Positions 26,539 to 35,460 of a stretch of DNA of 64,000 nt are shown piece after piece; position 1 is the stretch's first letter; the number at the start of each line of letters is the position of its first letter. Where the stretch lies: the NCBI RefSeq assembly GCF_020535545.1, contig NZ_CP084752.1:3251501-3315500 (forward strand). Reading direction: 5' to 3'. The stretch comes from Roseateles sp. XES5. Its GTDB lineage: Bacteria > Pseudomonadota > Alphaproteobacteria > Rhizobiales > Rhizobiaceae. Under the pieces are notes generated by a model. That model was not told where the DNA came from and did not search any database. It saw only the letters and a program-made list of their open reading frames with translations. Position numbers and translations under genes: made by a program.

Positions 26539-27816
26539 CTACACGTCCCGAATCCCGCACCAATCCGCTGCGAAAAGCGCCAGGGTCTTGGTGACGCGCT
26601 TCAGGGAGGAGAGGCTGACGCGCTCGTCGATGCCGTGAATGTTTTCGGAGACCGGTCCATAGACGAGCGAGGGAATGTTGCCGTGCACCGAGAACACGGC
26701 GGCATCGAGATAGCAGGCCATCACATAGGCATCGAGCGCAGCGCCGGCATTGGTGACGGCGTGCACGGCGCGAAGAGTGTCCTCGGCCACTGTCCCCTCA
26801 GCAAGCGCGTAGCCGGCATGCATGACGCCGACCCAGCTGAGGCTGACCAGATCTCCCCCGGCGAAGGTCGGGTCTTCGAGCTGGACCTGGGCGACAAAGG
26901 CTTCGACTTCGGCGGCCCGAAGCTTCGGATCTTCGCCGGGATAGAAGCCGATGCGGCCTTCGGCGACGCAATCGCTCGGGATCGAGGCGATCCAGTCGCC
27001 GCCTGAAATCGTGCCGATCGTCAGCGCAACGGGATTGGCAAGGTCCTTGAACCAGCGCTTGTCTTCCCGTTCGGCGATCCAGCGCTGTTCCAGAACGCGA
27101 AGATGGCCGATGAGGCGAACCATGAGGTCGATGGCGCTTTGCCCGGATTCCGGATCGCGCGGATGGGCGGGGCACCCGCGCGTTTCCAGCCGGAATTTGA
27201 TCACGCCCGCATTGGCGCGCACGAGCTGCTCGTCGGTCGGTTCGGGGCTGACGATCACATCGGCGATGAAACCTTCGGCGAAAAGCGTCGCCGCGCCGTT
27301 GCCGGTGATTTCCTCTTCCACGACGGACTGGATCTGGACGTCGCCCAATAGCGACAGACCGGCCTCGGCAATCGCGTCGAGTGCAAAGATCGAGGCGACG
27401 AGCCCCGCCTTCATATCCCCCGCGCCACGGCCGTAAAGCCAGTCTCCCTCCCGCCGGGGCTCGAAGGGCGGCGATGTCCAGCGGTGGCCGCTTCCGGCCG
27501 GCACGACGTCGACATGGGAATTGAAGGCGAGCGAGCGTCCGCCACCCGTCGAAACCTTGCGGCCGACGACGTTCCAGCTGTCGCTGTAGTCGACCGTCGC
27601 CGGCGAAAAGGCCGGATGTGTGCCGATCCTCGATGCGTCGGTGGGCAGGCGGCTGATCTCGAAACCGCGCTCCTTCAGCGCCCCAGCGATGAAATCCTGC
27701 GCGGCGGCTTCCTCGTTGCGCAGGGATTTGAAGCGCACGAGCTTTTCCAGGAACTGTACCTGATCGTCGAAGAGCCGGTCGACGGCGTTGAGAATACGGT
27801 CCTGTACGGAGGTCAT
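26539..27816 (-). CDS. M20 deacylase, ArgE/DapE type, in ectoine locus
   Basis: 425 residues. M20 metallohydrolase: LAFNSHVDVVPAG (His, Asp), LYGRGAGDMKAGLVASIFAL (bridging Asp), SVVEEEITGNGA (catalytic Glu pair), VSPEPTDEQLV and C-terminal His in VSENIHGIDERV. The family removes N-acyl groups from amino acids. It is the last gene of a minus-strand run with the transaminase and dehydrogenase of ectoine breakdown, 70 bases after the transaminase, so it may deacylate an ectoine-derived N-acetyl compound. That substrate is inference; EutE in the same locus is the known deacetylase. Confidence 0.82.
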   Translation of the reverse strand: MTSVQDRILNAVDRLFDDQVQFLEKLVRFKSLRNEEAAAQDFIAGALKERGFEISRLPTDASRIGTHPAFSPATVDYSDSWNVVGRKVSTGGGRSLAFNSHVDVVPAGSGHRWTSPPFEPRREGDWLYGRGAGDMKAGLVASIFALDAIAEAGLSLLGDVQIQSVVEEEITGNGAATLFAEGFIADVIVSPEPTDEQLVRANAGVIKFRLETRGCPAHPRDPESGQSAIDLMVRLIGHLRVLEQRWIAEREDKRWFKDLANPVALTIGTISGGDWIASIPSDCVAEGRIGFYPGEDPKLRAAEVEAFVAQVQLEDPTFAGGDLVSLSWVGVMHAGYALAEGTVAEDTLRAVHAVTNAGAALDAYVMACYLDAAVFSVHGNIPSLVYGPVSENIHGIDERVSLSSLKRVTKTLALFAADWCGIRDV

Positions 27817-27886
27817 GGCGGCCCCTGGCTGAAACTGTCTTGCATGGTTACGGGGCAGCGTCGTCGCCGCCCCGCGCTTTCAAACC

Positions 27887-29260
27887 TTAACCGAGAACGG
27901 CCTTCACGGCATCGGCGGTCGCCTTCACGACGATATCGGCTTCTTCGCGGGTGAGGCAGAGCGGCGGGGCGAAGCCCAGGATGTCGCCCTGCGGCATGGC
28001 GCGGCCGATGACGCCGCGTTCGAGAAGGGCGGCGGAGACCTGCGGGCCGATCTTCTTGCCCGGATCGAAGAAGGCGCGGTCGTCCTTGTCCTCGACGAAC
28101 TCGACTGCCGCCATCAGGCCATCGCCACGCACTTCGCCGACATGCTTGTGGCCGCCGATGGCCTCGGCAAGCGCGTTGCGGAAGTAGGCACCCGTGGCGC
28201 CGGCATTCTCGACCAGGCCGAGCTCGTCGATGAGTTCGAGATTGGCGACGCCCGCGGCGGCGCAGATCGGATGCGAGGAATAGGTCCAGCCATGGCCGAT
28301 CGCGCCGAGTTCGTCCGAGCCCTTGACCAGCACGTCCCAAACCTTGTCGGAGACGATGGTGCCGGAGAGCGGCGCATAGGCCGAGGTCAGGCCCTTGGCG
28401 ATGGTGATCAGCGCCGGCTTCATGCCGTAGTGGTCGGAACCGAACATCGTGCCGAGGCGGCCGAAGCCGGTCACGACCTCATCGGCGACGAGCAGGATAT
28501 CGTATTTGTCGAGCACGGCCTGGATCTTCTGCCAGTAACCCTTCGGCGGCGGCACGATGCCACCGGTGCCGAGGATCGGCTCGCCGATGAAGGCGGCGAC
28601 GGTGTCCGGCCCCTCGGCCAGGATCATTTCCTCCAGCTTGTCGGCGCAATATTGCGAGAACTGCTCCTCGTTCATCGCGCGATCCGGGCGGCGGAAGAAG
28701 TAGGGGGCTTCCGTGTGCAGGATCGGCGCGCGCGGCAGGTCGAAGGCATTGTGGAAGAGATGGAGGCCGGTCAGCGAGCCCGTCATGACGCCGGAGCCGT
28801 GATAGCCGCGCCAGCGCGAAATGATCTTCTTCTTTTCCGGACGGCCGAGGATGTTGTTGTAGTACCAGATCAGCTTGATGTTGGTCTCGTTGGCATCCGA
28901 GCCCGACAGGCCGAAATAGACGCGGCTCATGCCTTCGGGCGCGCGGTCGATGATCATCTTGGAAAGCGTGATCGAGGCTTCCGTGCCGTGGCCGACATAG
29001 GCGTGGTAATAGGCGAGGTTCTTCGCCTGGTTTGCAATCGCGTCGGCGATCTTCTGGCGGCCGTAGCCGACATTGACGCAATAGAGGCCGGCAAAGGCGT
29101 CGAGGCTCGTCTTGCCGGTCGTATCCGTGATGTAGACCCCTTCGCCGCCGCCGATGACGCGGGTCGGCGTCTCGCCGCGGGCATGCATGCCCATATGGGT
29201 CGAGGGGTGGAAGAAGTGGTCGCGGTCCCAGGCGGTGAGTTCGTTGTTTCCGTCGAGCAT
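27887..29260 (-). CDS. doeD: Class III PLP transaminase, 2,4-diaminobutyrate type (DoeD/Atf)
   Basis: 457 residues from ATG 29260 (AAGGA six bases upstream); an ATG at 29275 is weaker. Class III aminotransferase: FAGLYCVNVGYGRQKIADAI, VYFGLSGSDANETNIKLIWY, ISRWRGYHGSG, LLVADEVVTGFGRLG and the PLP lysine in LITIAKGLTSAYAPLSG. By sequence it also resembles putrescine-pyruvate and beta-alanine-pyruvate transaminases. Its position next to the dehydrogenase, AsnC and enuR genes points to the transaminase that turns L-2,4-diaminobutyrate into aspartate semialdehyde. The gap to the dehydrogenase gene is 35 bases. Confidence 0.85.
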   Translation of the reverse strand: MLDGNNELTAWDRDHFFHPSTHMGMHARGETPTRVIGGGEGVYITDTTGKTSLDAFAGLYCVNVGYGRQKIADAIANQAKNLAYYHAYVGHGTEASITLSKMIIDRAPEGMSRVYFGLSGSDANETNIKLIWYYNNILGRPEKKKIISRWRGYHGSGVMTGSLTGLHLFHNAFDLPRAPILHTEAPYFFRRPDRAMNEEQFSQYCADKLEEMILAEGPDTVAAFIGEPILGTGGIVPPPKGYWQKIQAVLDKYDILLVADEVVTGFGRLGTMFGSDHYGMKPALITIAKGLTSAYAPLSGTIVSDKVWDVLVKGSDELGAIGHGWTYSSHPICAAAGVANLELIDELGLVENAGATGAYFRNALAEAIGGHKHVGEVRGDGLMAAVEFVEDKDDRAFFDPGKKIGPQVSAALLERGVIGRAMPQGDILGFAPPLCLTREEADIVVKATADAVKAVLG

Positions 29261-29295
29261 GGTCGTTCCTTTCATGTCATGCTTGGTGGCCGGGA

Positions 29296-30792
29296 TCAGG
29301 CGGCCGTGTCGATGCAGAGATATTTGAGCTCGGTGAAGGCCTCCATGCCGTGGCGCGACCCCTCGCGGCCGAGGCCGGATTGCTTCCAGCCGCCGAAGGG
29401 GATCGGTCCGCCGGTGATCTTCACGCGGTTGATCGCCACCATGCCGTATTCCAGCGCACGGGCAAGGCGCATCTGGCGCGCACCGTTTTCGGTGACGACA
29501 TAGGCGACGAGACCGTAGTCCGTGTCGTTGGCGCGGGCGATCACTTCGGCCTCGCTGTCGAAGGCCGTGACCGCGGCGACGGGGCCGAAGGTTTCCTCGC
29601 GCATGATGAGGGCGTCGTCGGGAACGTCCGTCAGCAGCGTCGGCTCGTAGAACAGGGCGCCCGCCATGTGGCGCTTGCCGCCGGTCAGGAGTCTGGCGCC
29701 GTGCTTCAGCGCATCGGCCACCTGTTCCTCCACCTTGGCGATGGCGCGCTCATGCATCAGGGGACCGATCTCGACGCCGGCCTCAAGCCCGCCGCCGACC
29801 TTCAGGGCCGCGATGCGCGCCTGGAACGCCCTGGTGAAGGCAGCGAGCACCGGACGCTCGACATAGATCCGGTTGGCGGCGAGGCAGTCCTGGCCCGACG
29901 TGGCGAACTTGGCATTGACCGCGATATCGGCCGCCTTGTCGATATCGGCATCGGCGAAGACGATCAGCGGGGCATGGCCGCCCAGTTCCATCACCAGCCG
30001 CTTCATGGTCGGCGCGCACTGGCCGGCGATCAGTTTGCCGATTTCCGTCGAGCCGGTGAAGCTCATGGCGCGTATGCGGGCATCGGTATTCATGCGGCCG
30101 ACAATGGTCGCGGCATTGCCGGTCACCACGTTGAAGACGCCGGCGGGAAGGCCGGCCCGTTCGCCGAGTTCGGCGAGGGCGAGGGCGGATAGCGGCGTTT
30201 CGCTGGAGGGATGGGCGACAACGGTGCAACCGGCGGCAAGGGCCGCCGCAGCCTTTCGGGTGATCATGGCGGAGGGGAAATTCCACGGGGTGACGATGCC
30301 GACGACGCCGACTGCCTCGCGGCGGACGATCATCTCCGCGCCCGGCAGATGACTGGTCACGCTTTCGGCGTTGAGGCGCTTGCCCTCCTCGGCATACCAT
30401 TCGACGAAGGCGGCGGCATAGGCAATCTCGCCGCGCGATTCCGCGAGCGGCTTGCCCTGTTCCAGCGTCATCAGCAGCGCAAGGTCTTCGCGGTGTTCCA
30501 GCATCAGATCGTGCCATTTGCGCAGGATGGCGGCGCGCTGCTGCGGCAGCAGGTCCCGCCAGGCGGGAAAGGCCTGCGCTGCCATTGAGACGGCGTCCGA
30601 CGTCTGTTCGGCATCGAGGGAGGCGACCCAGGCGAGCGTCGCGTTCGACGCTGGGTCCGTCACGGAAAAACTGTTGCCGTCGCGACCGGCCACCCAGCGG
30701 CCACCGACATAGGAGAGTTCGCGCAGCAGGTGAGGGTCGGCGAGGCGGGTGAGCGCGTCGTGAAACGGGATCCGGGCGAATTGGGCGGTCAT
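29296..30792 (-). CDS. doeC: Aspartate/succinate-semialdehyde dehydrogenase of ectoine catabolism (DoeC/Ssd)
   Basis: 498 residues. NAD(P)-dependent aldehyde dehydrogenase: GIVTPWNFPSAMITRKAA near residue 165, VMELGGHAPLIVFADADI (catalytic Glu), SGQDCLAANRIYVERP (catalytic Cys), EETFGPVAAVTAF and the C-terminal PFGGWKQSGLGREG. Sequence type is GabD-like. In ectoine loci this enzyme oxidises aspartate semialdehyde to aspartate. First structural gene after the AsnC gene, upstream of the transaminase gene on the same strand. Confidence 0.88.
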   Translation of the reverse strand: MTAQFARIPFHDALTRLADPHLLRELSYVGGRWVAGRDGNSFSVTDPASNATLAWVASLDAEQTSDAVSMAAQAFPAWRDLLPQQRAAILRKWHDLMLEHREDLALLMTLEQGKPLAESRGEIAYAAAFVEWYAEEGKRLNAESVTSHLPGAEMIVRREAVGVVGIVTPWNFPSAMITRKAAAALAAGCTVVAHPSSETPLSALALAELGERAGLPAGVFNVVTGNAATIVGRMNTDARIRAMSFTGSTEIGKLIAGQCAPTMKRLVMELGGHAPLIVFADADIDKAADIAVNAKFATSGQDCLAANRIYVERPVLAAFTRAFQARIAALKVGGGLEAGVEIGPLMHERAIAKVEEQVADALKHGARLLTGGKRHMAGALFYEPTLLTDVPDDALIMREETFGPVAAVTAFDSEAEVIARANDTDYGLVAYVVTENGARQMRLARALEYGMVAINRVKITGGPIPFGGWKQSGLGREGSRHGMEAFTELKYLCIDTAA

Positions 30793-30921
30793 GGCGGCCT
30801 CCTCTGGCTGTGCGGGAGGAGTCTGACAGAGGCCGGGCGGCAGATTGTCTATTGCCGGGGCGGCAGGCAGAGACTTTGGCCAAATCGCAGGCCGGCCGTA
30901 GACAATCTCTCTAGGGACGCT

Positions 30922-31404
30922 TCAATCGGCGGCTGGCAGCAGCGTCGCCAGCGGCAGCACGGTTTCCTCCTTCACCGTCTTGGTGACGATGTAGGTGAAG
31001 TAGCGGTCGATGCCGAGTTCCCGGTTGAGCAGGCTGTCGACCAGGCGCTGATAGGCATCGATATCCGCCGCCATGATCTTCAGGATGTAGTCGACCCCGC
31101 CGCCGACCGACCAGCAGGCGACGATCTCCGGCGTTGCCACCACCGCCCGCTCGAACCGGTCGAAATCCGCCTGGCGATGGTTGGCCAGGGTCACCTCCAT
31201 CATGACGCTGGCGACCGGCGCGACGCGGCGCACCGCGACCCGCGCGTGATAGCCGGAAACGATACCCGCCTTCTCCAGCTTGCGCAGCCTGAGCCAGCAG
31301 GGCGTCGGCGAAAGCCCCGCCTTTTCCGCCAGCGCCAGCTTGGTGATGCGCCCGTTCTCCTGGATTGCCTCCAGGATGCGCAGGTCGATGGCGTCGAGTT
31401 TCAT
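30922..31404 (-). CDS. Lrp/AsnC regulator of the ectoine cluster (DoeX/AsnC type)
   Basis: 160 residues. HTH: IDLRILEAIQENGRITKLAL, LSPTPCWLRLRKLEKAGIVS. RAM domain: VASVMMEVTLANHRQADFDR and SVGGGVDYILKIMAADIDAYQ. It lies between the dehydrogenase gene (same strand, 129 bases) and enuR (divergent, 102 bases), the position of asnC/doeX in known ectoine loci, where it acts with the MocR protein as a second, amino-acid-type regulator. The divergent gap holds two copies of TTGWCATGA in reverse orientation. Confidence 0.88.
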   Translation of the reverse strand: MKLDAIDLRILEAIQENGRITKLALAEKAGLSPTPCWLRLRKLEKAGIVSGYHARVAVRRVAPVASVMMEVTLANHRQADFDRFERAVVATPEIVACWSVGGGVDYILKIMAADIDAYQRLVDSLLNRELGIDRYFTYIVTKTVKEETVLPLATLLPAAD

Positions 31405-31426
31405 GCGGTCGCCCTCCGGGCGGGGA

Positions 31427-31435
31427 TCATGTCAA
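31427..31435 (-). promoter_or_regulatory. Candidate ectoine-regulator site 1 (TTGACATGA)
   Basis: TCATGTCAA on plus, that is TTGACATGA on minus, in the asnC-enuR divergent region. An exact copy lies before ehuA at 32952-32960. Confidence 0.45.
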
Positions 31436-31504
31436 ATGCTGGAAAAAGACAATGGGAAGGCATTTTGGCGTTGTCAATTGAACTGAATTTGAGCAGTGTT
31501 GAAA

Positions 31505-31513
31505 TCATGACAA
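31505..31513 (-). promoter_or_regulatory. Candidate ectoine-regulator site 2 (TTGTCATGA), over the enuR start
   Basis: TCATGACAA on plus, that is TTGTCATGA on minus. It covers the enuR start codon (31507-31509), so bound protein would block its own gene. An exact copy lies at 32929-32937 before ehuA. Chance is possible for one copy. Confidence 0.4.
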
Positions 31514-32892
31514 ATTGGCGTCCCGATATATCCCAATTGCGCCGGCCGGCCTATCTGTCCCTCGCCGAGCAGATCGCCCGCGCCATCCAGGAAGGCCACC
31601 TGCCGAACGGCACACGCCTTCTACCCCATCGCAAGCTCGCCGACGACCTCAAACTCTCCGTCCAGACCGTCAGTCGCGCCTATGACGAATTGATCCGCCG
31701 GGGCCTGATTTCCGGGGAGATCGGGCGTGGCTCATTCGTGCAGACGCGCCCGAAGGAGCCGGAACCGCCCTACCTGCCGGAACGTCTCGGCGAGCTGGTC
31801 GATCTCTCGATCCTCAAGCCGGTCTGCGAACAGCTCCATCTGGAGCGCATGCGCGAGGCCTTCGGGTGGCTTGCGGAAAACCTGCCGTCGAGTTCGGCGC
31901 TGTCCTTCCGGCCGAACATGGTTTTCCCGCGCCACCGGACCGTTGCCGCCGAATGGCTGGCCCGTTGCGGCCTCGATATCTCGCCGCTCAACATCAGCCT
32001 TACCAACGGCGCCACCTCGGGCATGACGGTGGCGCTGATGAGCGTCGCTCCCCCCGGCTCGACGGTGGCGACGGAGGCGATCAGCCACCATACGCTGGTG
32101 CCGCTCTCCACCTATCTCGGCCTGCATCTCGAAGGTTTGCCGATCGACCGCGACGGCATGATCCCCGAGGCGCTGGACGACGCCTGCCGGAAGGGCGTCA
32201 TTCGCGCGGTCTTTCTGCAGCCGTCCGTGATCAACCCGACGGCGACGCTGATGAGCGCCGAGCGCCGGCAGGCGCTCGCCGACGTCGCGCGACGCCACGA
32301 TATCGCGATCATCGAGAACGACATTCTCGGTCCGCTCGTCGAACGCAAGCCGCCGCCGATCGCGGCCTATGCGCCGGAGCGCACGCTCTACATCACCAGC
32401 TTCACCAAGATCACGGTGCCGGGCCTGCGCATCGGCTATCTCGCGGCGCCCGACCGCTATGTCGCCGCCGTCGCCAACCGGCATCTCGTGTCGAACTGGA
32501 TGGCGACGCCGTCGATTGCCGAGATTGCTACCCGATGGGTCAGTGACGGGACGGCCATGGAACTCGTCAACTGGCAGCGCCGCGCGCTGGCGACGCGCCA
32601 CGCCATTGCGGAGGAGGCCTTCGCGGGCCTGCCCTGTCATGCCCATCCGCAGAGCCTGCATGTCTGGCTGCCGCTGCCCGAGGGACATACGGAGGAGGGC
32701 TTCGTTTCGCAGGCCCGTCTGCGCGGCGTCGCCATCGCGCCGGGTTCCTCCTTCCGCACGGCGGATCAGGGCTGGCATCCGGCGGTGCGCATCTCGCTCG
32801 GCTCCACGACCGAGCAGGAACTTCGCACGGGTCTTGGCATTCTCGCTTCGTTGGCCAGCGGAAATCCGGAGGCGTTGCTGCTCGCGATCTAG
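31507..32892 (+). CDS. enuR: MocR/GntR-type ectoine regulator EnuR
   Basis: 461 residues from ATG 31507. N-terminal GntR winged helix: YLSLAEQIARAIQEGHLPNG, LLPHRKLADDLKLSVQTVSR and SGEIGRGSFVQ. C-terminal fold type I aminotransferase-like domain with the PLP lysine in YITSFTKITVPGLRIGYL at residue 301, close to Lys302 reported for Ruegeria pomeroyi EnuR. The known EnuR represses ectoine genes until PLP-bound inducers derived from ectoine (N-acetyl-DABA, DABA) release it. It is upstream of ehuABCD-eutABCDE on the same strand and divergent from asnC. Confidence 0.92.
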   Translation: MTNWRPDISQLRRPAYLSLAEQIARAIQEGHLPNGTRLLPHRKLADDLKLSVQTVSRAYDELIRRGLISGEIGRGSFVQTRPKEPEPPYLPERLGELVDLSILKPVCEQLHLERMREAFGWLAENLPSSSALSFRPNMVFPRHRTVAAEWLARCGLDISPLNISLTNGATSGMTVALMSVAPPGSTVATEAISHHTLVPLSTYLGLHLEGLPIDRDGMIPEALDDACRKGVIRAVFLQPSVINPTATLMSAERRQALADVARRHDIAIIENDILGPLVERKPPPIAAYAPERTLYITSFTKITVPGLRIGYLAAPDRYVAAVANRHLVSNWMATPSIAEIATRWVSDGTAMELVNWQRRALATRHAIAEEAFAGLPCHAHPQSLHVWLPLPEGHTEEGFVSQARLRGVAIAPGSSFRTADQGWHPAVRISLGSTTEQELRTGLGILASLASGNPEALLLAI

Positions 32893-32927
32893 GGCGAATT
32901 GCCCGCCAAATGCGCAGGAAAACAATA

Positions 32928-32960
32928 ATTGTCATGAGATTATTATTCAGATTGACATGA
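32928..32960 (+). promoter_or_regulatory. Direct repeat ATTGWCATGA x2 before ehuA
   Basis: ATTGTCATGA at 32928-32937 and ATTGACATGA at 32951-32960, 23 bases apart (about two helical turns), in an AT-rich stretch 56-88 bases before ehuA. MocR proteins usually bind direct repeats spaced in this way. Both variants recur in the asnC-enuR gap, so this is the best candidate for the EnuR operator and core promoter of the ehu-eut operon. Confidence 0.55.
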
Positions 32961-33015
32961 TTTTGATCGCCGCGCATCGTTAGGCCATCACTTGTCCCGA
33001 CAGCGAGAGACAGGC

Positions 33016-33801
33016 ATGGCCGAACCCATCATCCGCATCGACAACATCACCAAGCGCTACGGTGCCCTGACCGTGCTCGACGGTTTGTCGATGGAGGTGC
33101 TGCCGGGCGAGAAGCTCGCCCTCATCGGCCCGTCCGGCTCGGGCAAGACGACGATCCTGCGCATCCTCATGACGCTGGAAACGATCAGCGGCGGCCATAT
33201 CGAAGTCGAGGGCGACCAGCTCTATCACATGCCGAAGAACGGCAGCCTGGTGCCGGCGGACGACCGCCACCTTCACCGCATGCGCGAGAAGATCGGCATG
33301 GTCTTCCAGCACTTCAATCTCTTTCCGCACAAATGCGTTCTCGACAATGTCACGCTCGCGCCGATGCTGACGAAGGGTGTCGCGAAGGCGGCGGCAGAGA
33401 AACGGGCGATGGAACTTCTCGACATGGTGGGCCTCGCCGACAAGGCGAAGAACATGCCCGCGCAATTGTCCGGCGGCGAGCAGCAGCGCGTGGCCATCGC
33501 CCGTGCCCTGGCCGTGGAGCCCGAGGTCATGCTGTTTGACGAGCCCACCTCGGCCCTGGACCCCGAGCTGGTGGGCGAAGTGCTCAAGGTCATGCGCGAC
33601 CTGGCGGCCGAAACCGACATGACCATGCTGCTCGTCACGCACGAGATGGGCTTTGCCCACGATTTTGCCGACCGGGTGCTGTTCTTTGATCGCGGCAAGA
33701 TCGTCGAGGAAGGCAAGCCGGACGAGATTTTCCGCAATCCCAGGCAGGAACGCACGCAGACCTTCCTGCGCAAGATCATCGCGGCAGGGCACCGCGTCTG
33801 A
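33016..33801 (+). CDS. ehuA: Ectoine/hydroxyectoine ABC importer, ATPase
   Basis: 261 residues from ATG 33016. ABC ATPase of the polar amino acid class: Walker [11 protein letters not shown]-loop [10 protein letters not shown], signature [15 protein letters not shown], Walker [15 protein letters not shown] and the His switch LLVTHEMGF. It energises EhuC-EhuD in the inner membrane. Order ehuA-B-C-D-eutA-B-C-D-E matches the ectoine operon of Sinorhizobium meliloti. The direct-repeat motif lies in the 123-base gap upstream. Confidence 0.94.
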   Translation: MAEPIIRIDNITKRYGALTVLDGLSMEVLPGEKLALIGPSGSGKTTILRILMTLETISGGHIEVEGDQLYHMPKNGSLVPADDRHLHRMREKIGMVFQHFNLFPHKCVLDNVTLAPMLTKGVAKAAAEKRAMELLDMVGLADKAKNMPAQLSGGEQQRVAIARALAVEPEVMLFDEPTSALDPELVGEVLKVMRDLAAETDMTMLLVTHEMGFAHDFADRVLFFDRGKIVEEGKPDEIFRNPRQERTQTFLRKIIAAGHRV

Positions 33802-33876
33802 GTGGCCAAAGCCGTTCGGAAACAAGGCTCCACGTCCATCCAATAACAACCAGAAACAGCCAGAGGAGTTCGCAAC

Positions 33877-34728
33877 ATGAGCATGAGGACGTTTTTGACC
33901 CTGGCCGCCGGCGCAAGCGCGTTGATGGCTGCCGTCGTCGCCACCCCGGCTTCCGCCGATGACGCCAAGCTGGAGGAGTTGAAGGCGCAGGGCTTTGCCC
34001 GCGTCGCCATCGCCAACGAGCCGCCGTTCACCGCGGTTGCCGCCGACGGCAAGGTTTCGGGCGCGGCCCCCGATGTCGCCCGCGAAGTCTTCAAGCGGCT
34101 TGGCGTCGCCGATATCGTCGCGTCGATCTCGGAATATGGCGCGATGATCCCCGGCCTTCAGGCAGGCCGCCACGATGTCATCACCGCCGGCCTCTTCATG
34201 AAGCCGGAGCGCTGCGCGGCCGTCGCCTATTCCGAGCCGATCCTCTGCGACGCGGAAGCCTTCGCGCTCAAGAAGGGCAACCCGCTCAAGCTGAAGAGCT
34301 ACAAGGATATCGCCGACAATCCCGACGCCAAGATCGGCGCGCCGGGCGGCGGCACGGAAGAAAAGCTGGCGCTCGAAGCGGGCGTGCCGCGCGACCGCGT
34401 CATCGTCGTGCCGGATGGCCAGAGCGGCCTGAAGATGCTGCAGGACGGCCGCATCGACGTCTATTCGCTGCCGGTGCTGTCGATCAACGATCTCGTTTCC
34501 AAGGCGAACGATCCCAATGTCGAGGTCGTGGCGCCGGTGGAAGGCGCTCCGGTCTATTGCGACGGCGCGGCCTTCAAGAAGGGCGACGAGGCCTTGCGCG
34601 ATGCCTTCGACGTCGAGCTCGCCAAGCTGAAGGAATCGGGCGACTTCGCCAAGATCATCGAGCCCTACGGCTTCTCGGCCGCCGCCGCGATGTCGACCAC
34701 GCGCGACAAGCTCTGCGCGGCGAAGTAG
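33877..34728 (+). CDS. ehuB: Ectoine/hydroxyectoine-binding periplasmic protein
   Basis: 283 residues, signal peptide MSMRTFLTLAAGASALMAAV to about ASADDAK. Family 3 solute-binding fold: FARVAIANEPPFTAVAADGK, GAAPDVAREVFKRLGV, WGAMIPGL-type segment here as EYGAMIPGLQAGRHDVI, and a C-terminal disulfide-like pair (SEPILCDAEA and PVYCDGAAF). It delivers ectoine to EhuCD. AGAGGAG precedes ATG 33877. A GC-rich hairpin follows the stop, as often found after binding-protein genes, which are needed in excess over permease. Confidence 0.93.
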   Translation: MSMRTFLTLAAGASALMAAVVATPASADDAKLEELKAQGFARVAIANEPPFTAVAADGKVSGAAPDVAREVFKRLGVADIVASISEYGAMIPGLQAGRHDVITAGLFMKPERCAAVAYSEPILCDAEAFALKKGNPLKLKSYKDIADNPDAKIGAPGGGTEEKLALEAGVPRDRVIVVPDGQSGLKMLQDGRIDVYSLPVLSINDLVSKANDPNVEVVAPVEGAPVYCDGAAFKKGDEALRDAFDVELAKLKESGDFAKIIEPYGFSAAAAMSTTRDKLCAAK

Positions 34729-34744
34729 GCGCGCTCCGCATCTC

Positions 34745-34769
34745 GCCCTCTCCCGTCAAGGGGGAGGGC
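34745..34769 (+). repeat. Hairpin between ehuB and ehuC
   Basis: GCCCTCTCCC pairs with GGGGGAGGGC around GTCAA (one G-T pair). REP-like; likely slows mRNA decay or reduces read-through so that the binding protein is made in excess over the permeases. Confidence 0.6.
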
Positions 34770-34798
34770 ACCCTGACCCCCTCTCGAACGGGAAGACG

Positions 34799-35458
34799 AT
34801 GACCGACTGGTCCGGCTATATAGGGCTGATCCTGCAAGGCGCGCTCGTGACGCTTCAGCTCACCGTGATGGGCTCGGTGCTCGCCGTCATCATGGCGTTT
34901 CTCGCCGGCCTTGGCCGCGTCAGCCGCTTCATGGCGGTGCGTGCGCTGGCCACCACCTATATCGAATTCTTTCGCGGCACCTCGATCTTCGTCCAGCTCT
35001 TCTGGGTCTATTTCGTGCTGCCCTTCGCCGGGGTGACGCTGTCGCCGCTGCAGGCCGGCGTGCTGGCGCTCGGGCTCAATGTCGGCGCCTATGGCGCGGA
35101 GGTCGTGCGCGGCGCCGTCAAGGCGATCGGCCGTGAACAGCGCGAGGCCTGTATCGCGCTCAACCTGACGCGCGGACAGGCGATGCGCCACGTCATCCTG
35201 CCGCAGGCCCTGCCGCTGATGCTGCCGACCTTCGGCAACAATGCGATCGAACTTCTGAAAGGCACGGCCGTCGTGTCGCTGATCTCGCTCACCGACATGA
35301 CCTTCCAGGCCCAGGTGGTGCGCGCCCAGACCGGCAGCACGCTGATCCCCTTCGCGGTCATTCTCGTGCTCTATTTCCTGATGGCGCTTGCCATTTCCAC
35401 CGGCATGCGCTGGCTGGAACGCCGCGTCACCCGTGGCCTCGACGGCGTGAGGACCTGA
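34799..35458 (+). CDS. ehuC: Ectoine ABC importer, permease 1
   Basis: 219 residues, about five membrane helices. His/Glu/Gln/Arg-type permease: YIEFFRGTSIFVQLFWVYF near residue 55, the EAA loop GAVKAIGREQREACIALNLT followed by MRHVILPQALPLMLPTFGNN, and KGTAVVSLISLTDM. Pairs with EhuD; the stop is two bases before the ehuD start, so they are coupled. Confidence 0.92.
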   Translation: MTDWSGYIGLILQGALVTLQLTVMGSVLAVIMAFLAGLGRVSRFMAVRALATTYIEFFRGTSIFVQLFWVYFVLPFAGVTLSPLQAGVLALGLNVGAYGAEVVRGAVKAIGREQREACIALNLTRGQAMRHVILPQALPLMLPTFGNNAIELLKGTAVVSLISLTDMTFQAQVVRAQTGSTLIPFAVILVLYFLMALAISTGMRWLERRVTRGLDGVRT

Positions 35459-35460
35459 CG

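Noticed and set aside
27103..29503. Long plus-strand open frames opposite the transaminase and deacylase genes
   Set aside because: Antisense shadows with no ribosome site or recognisable motif.
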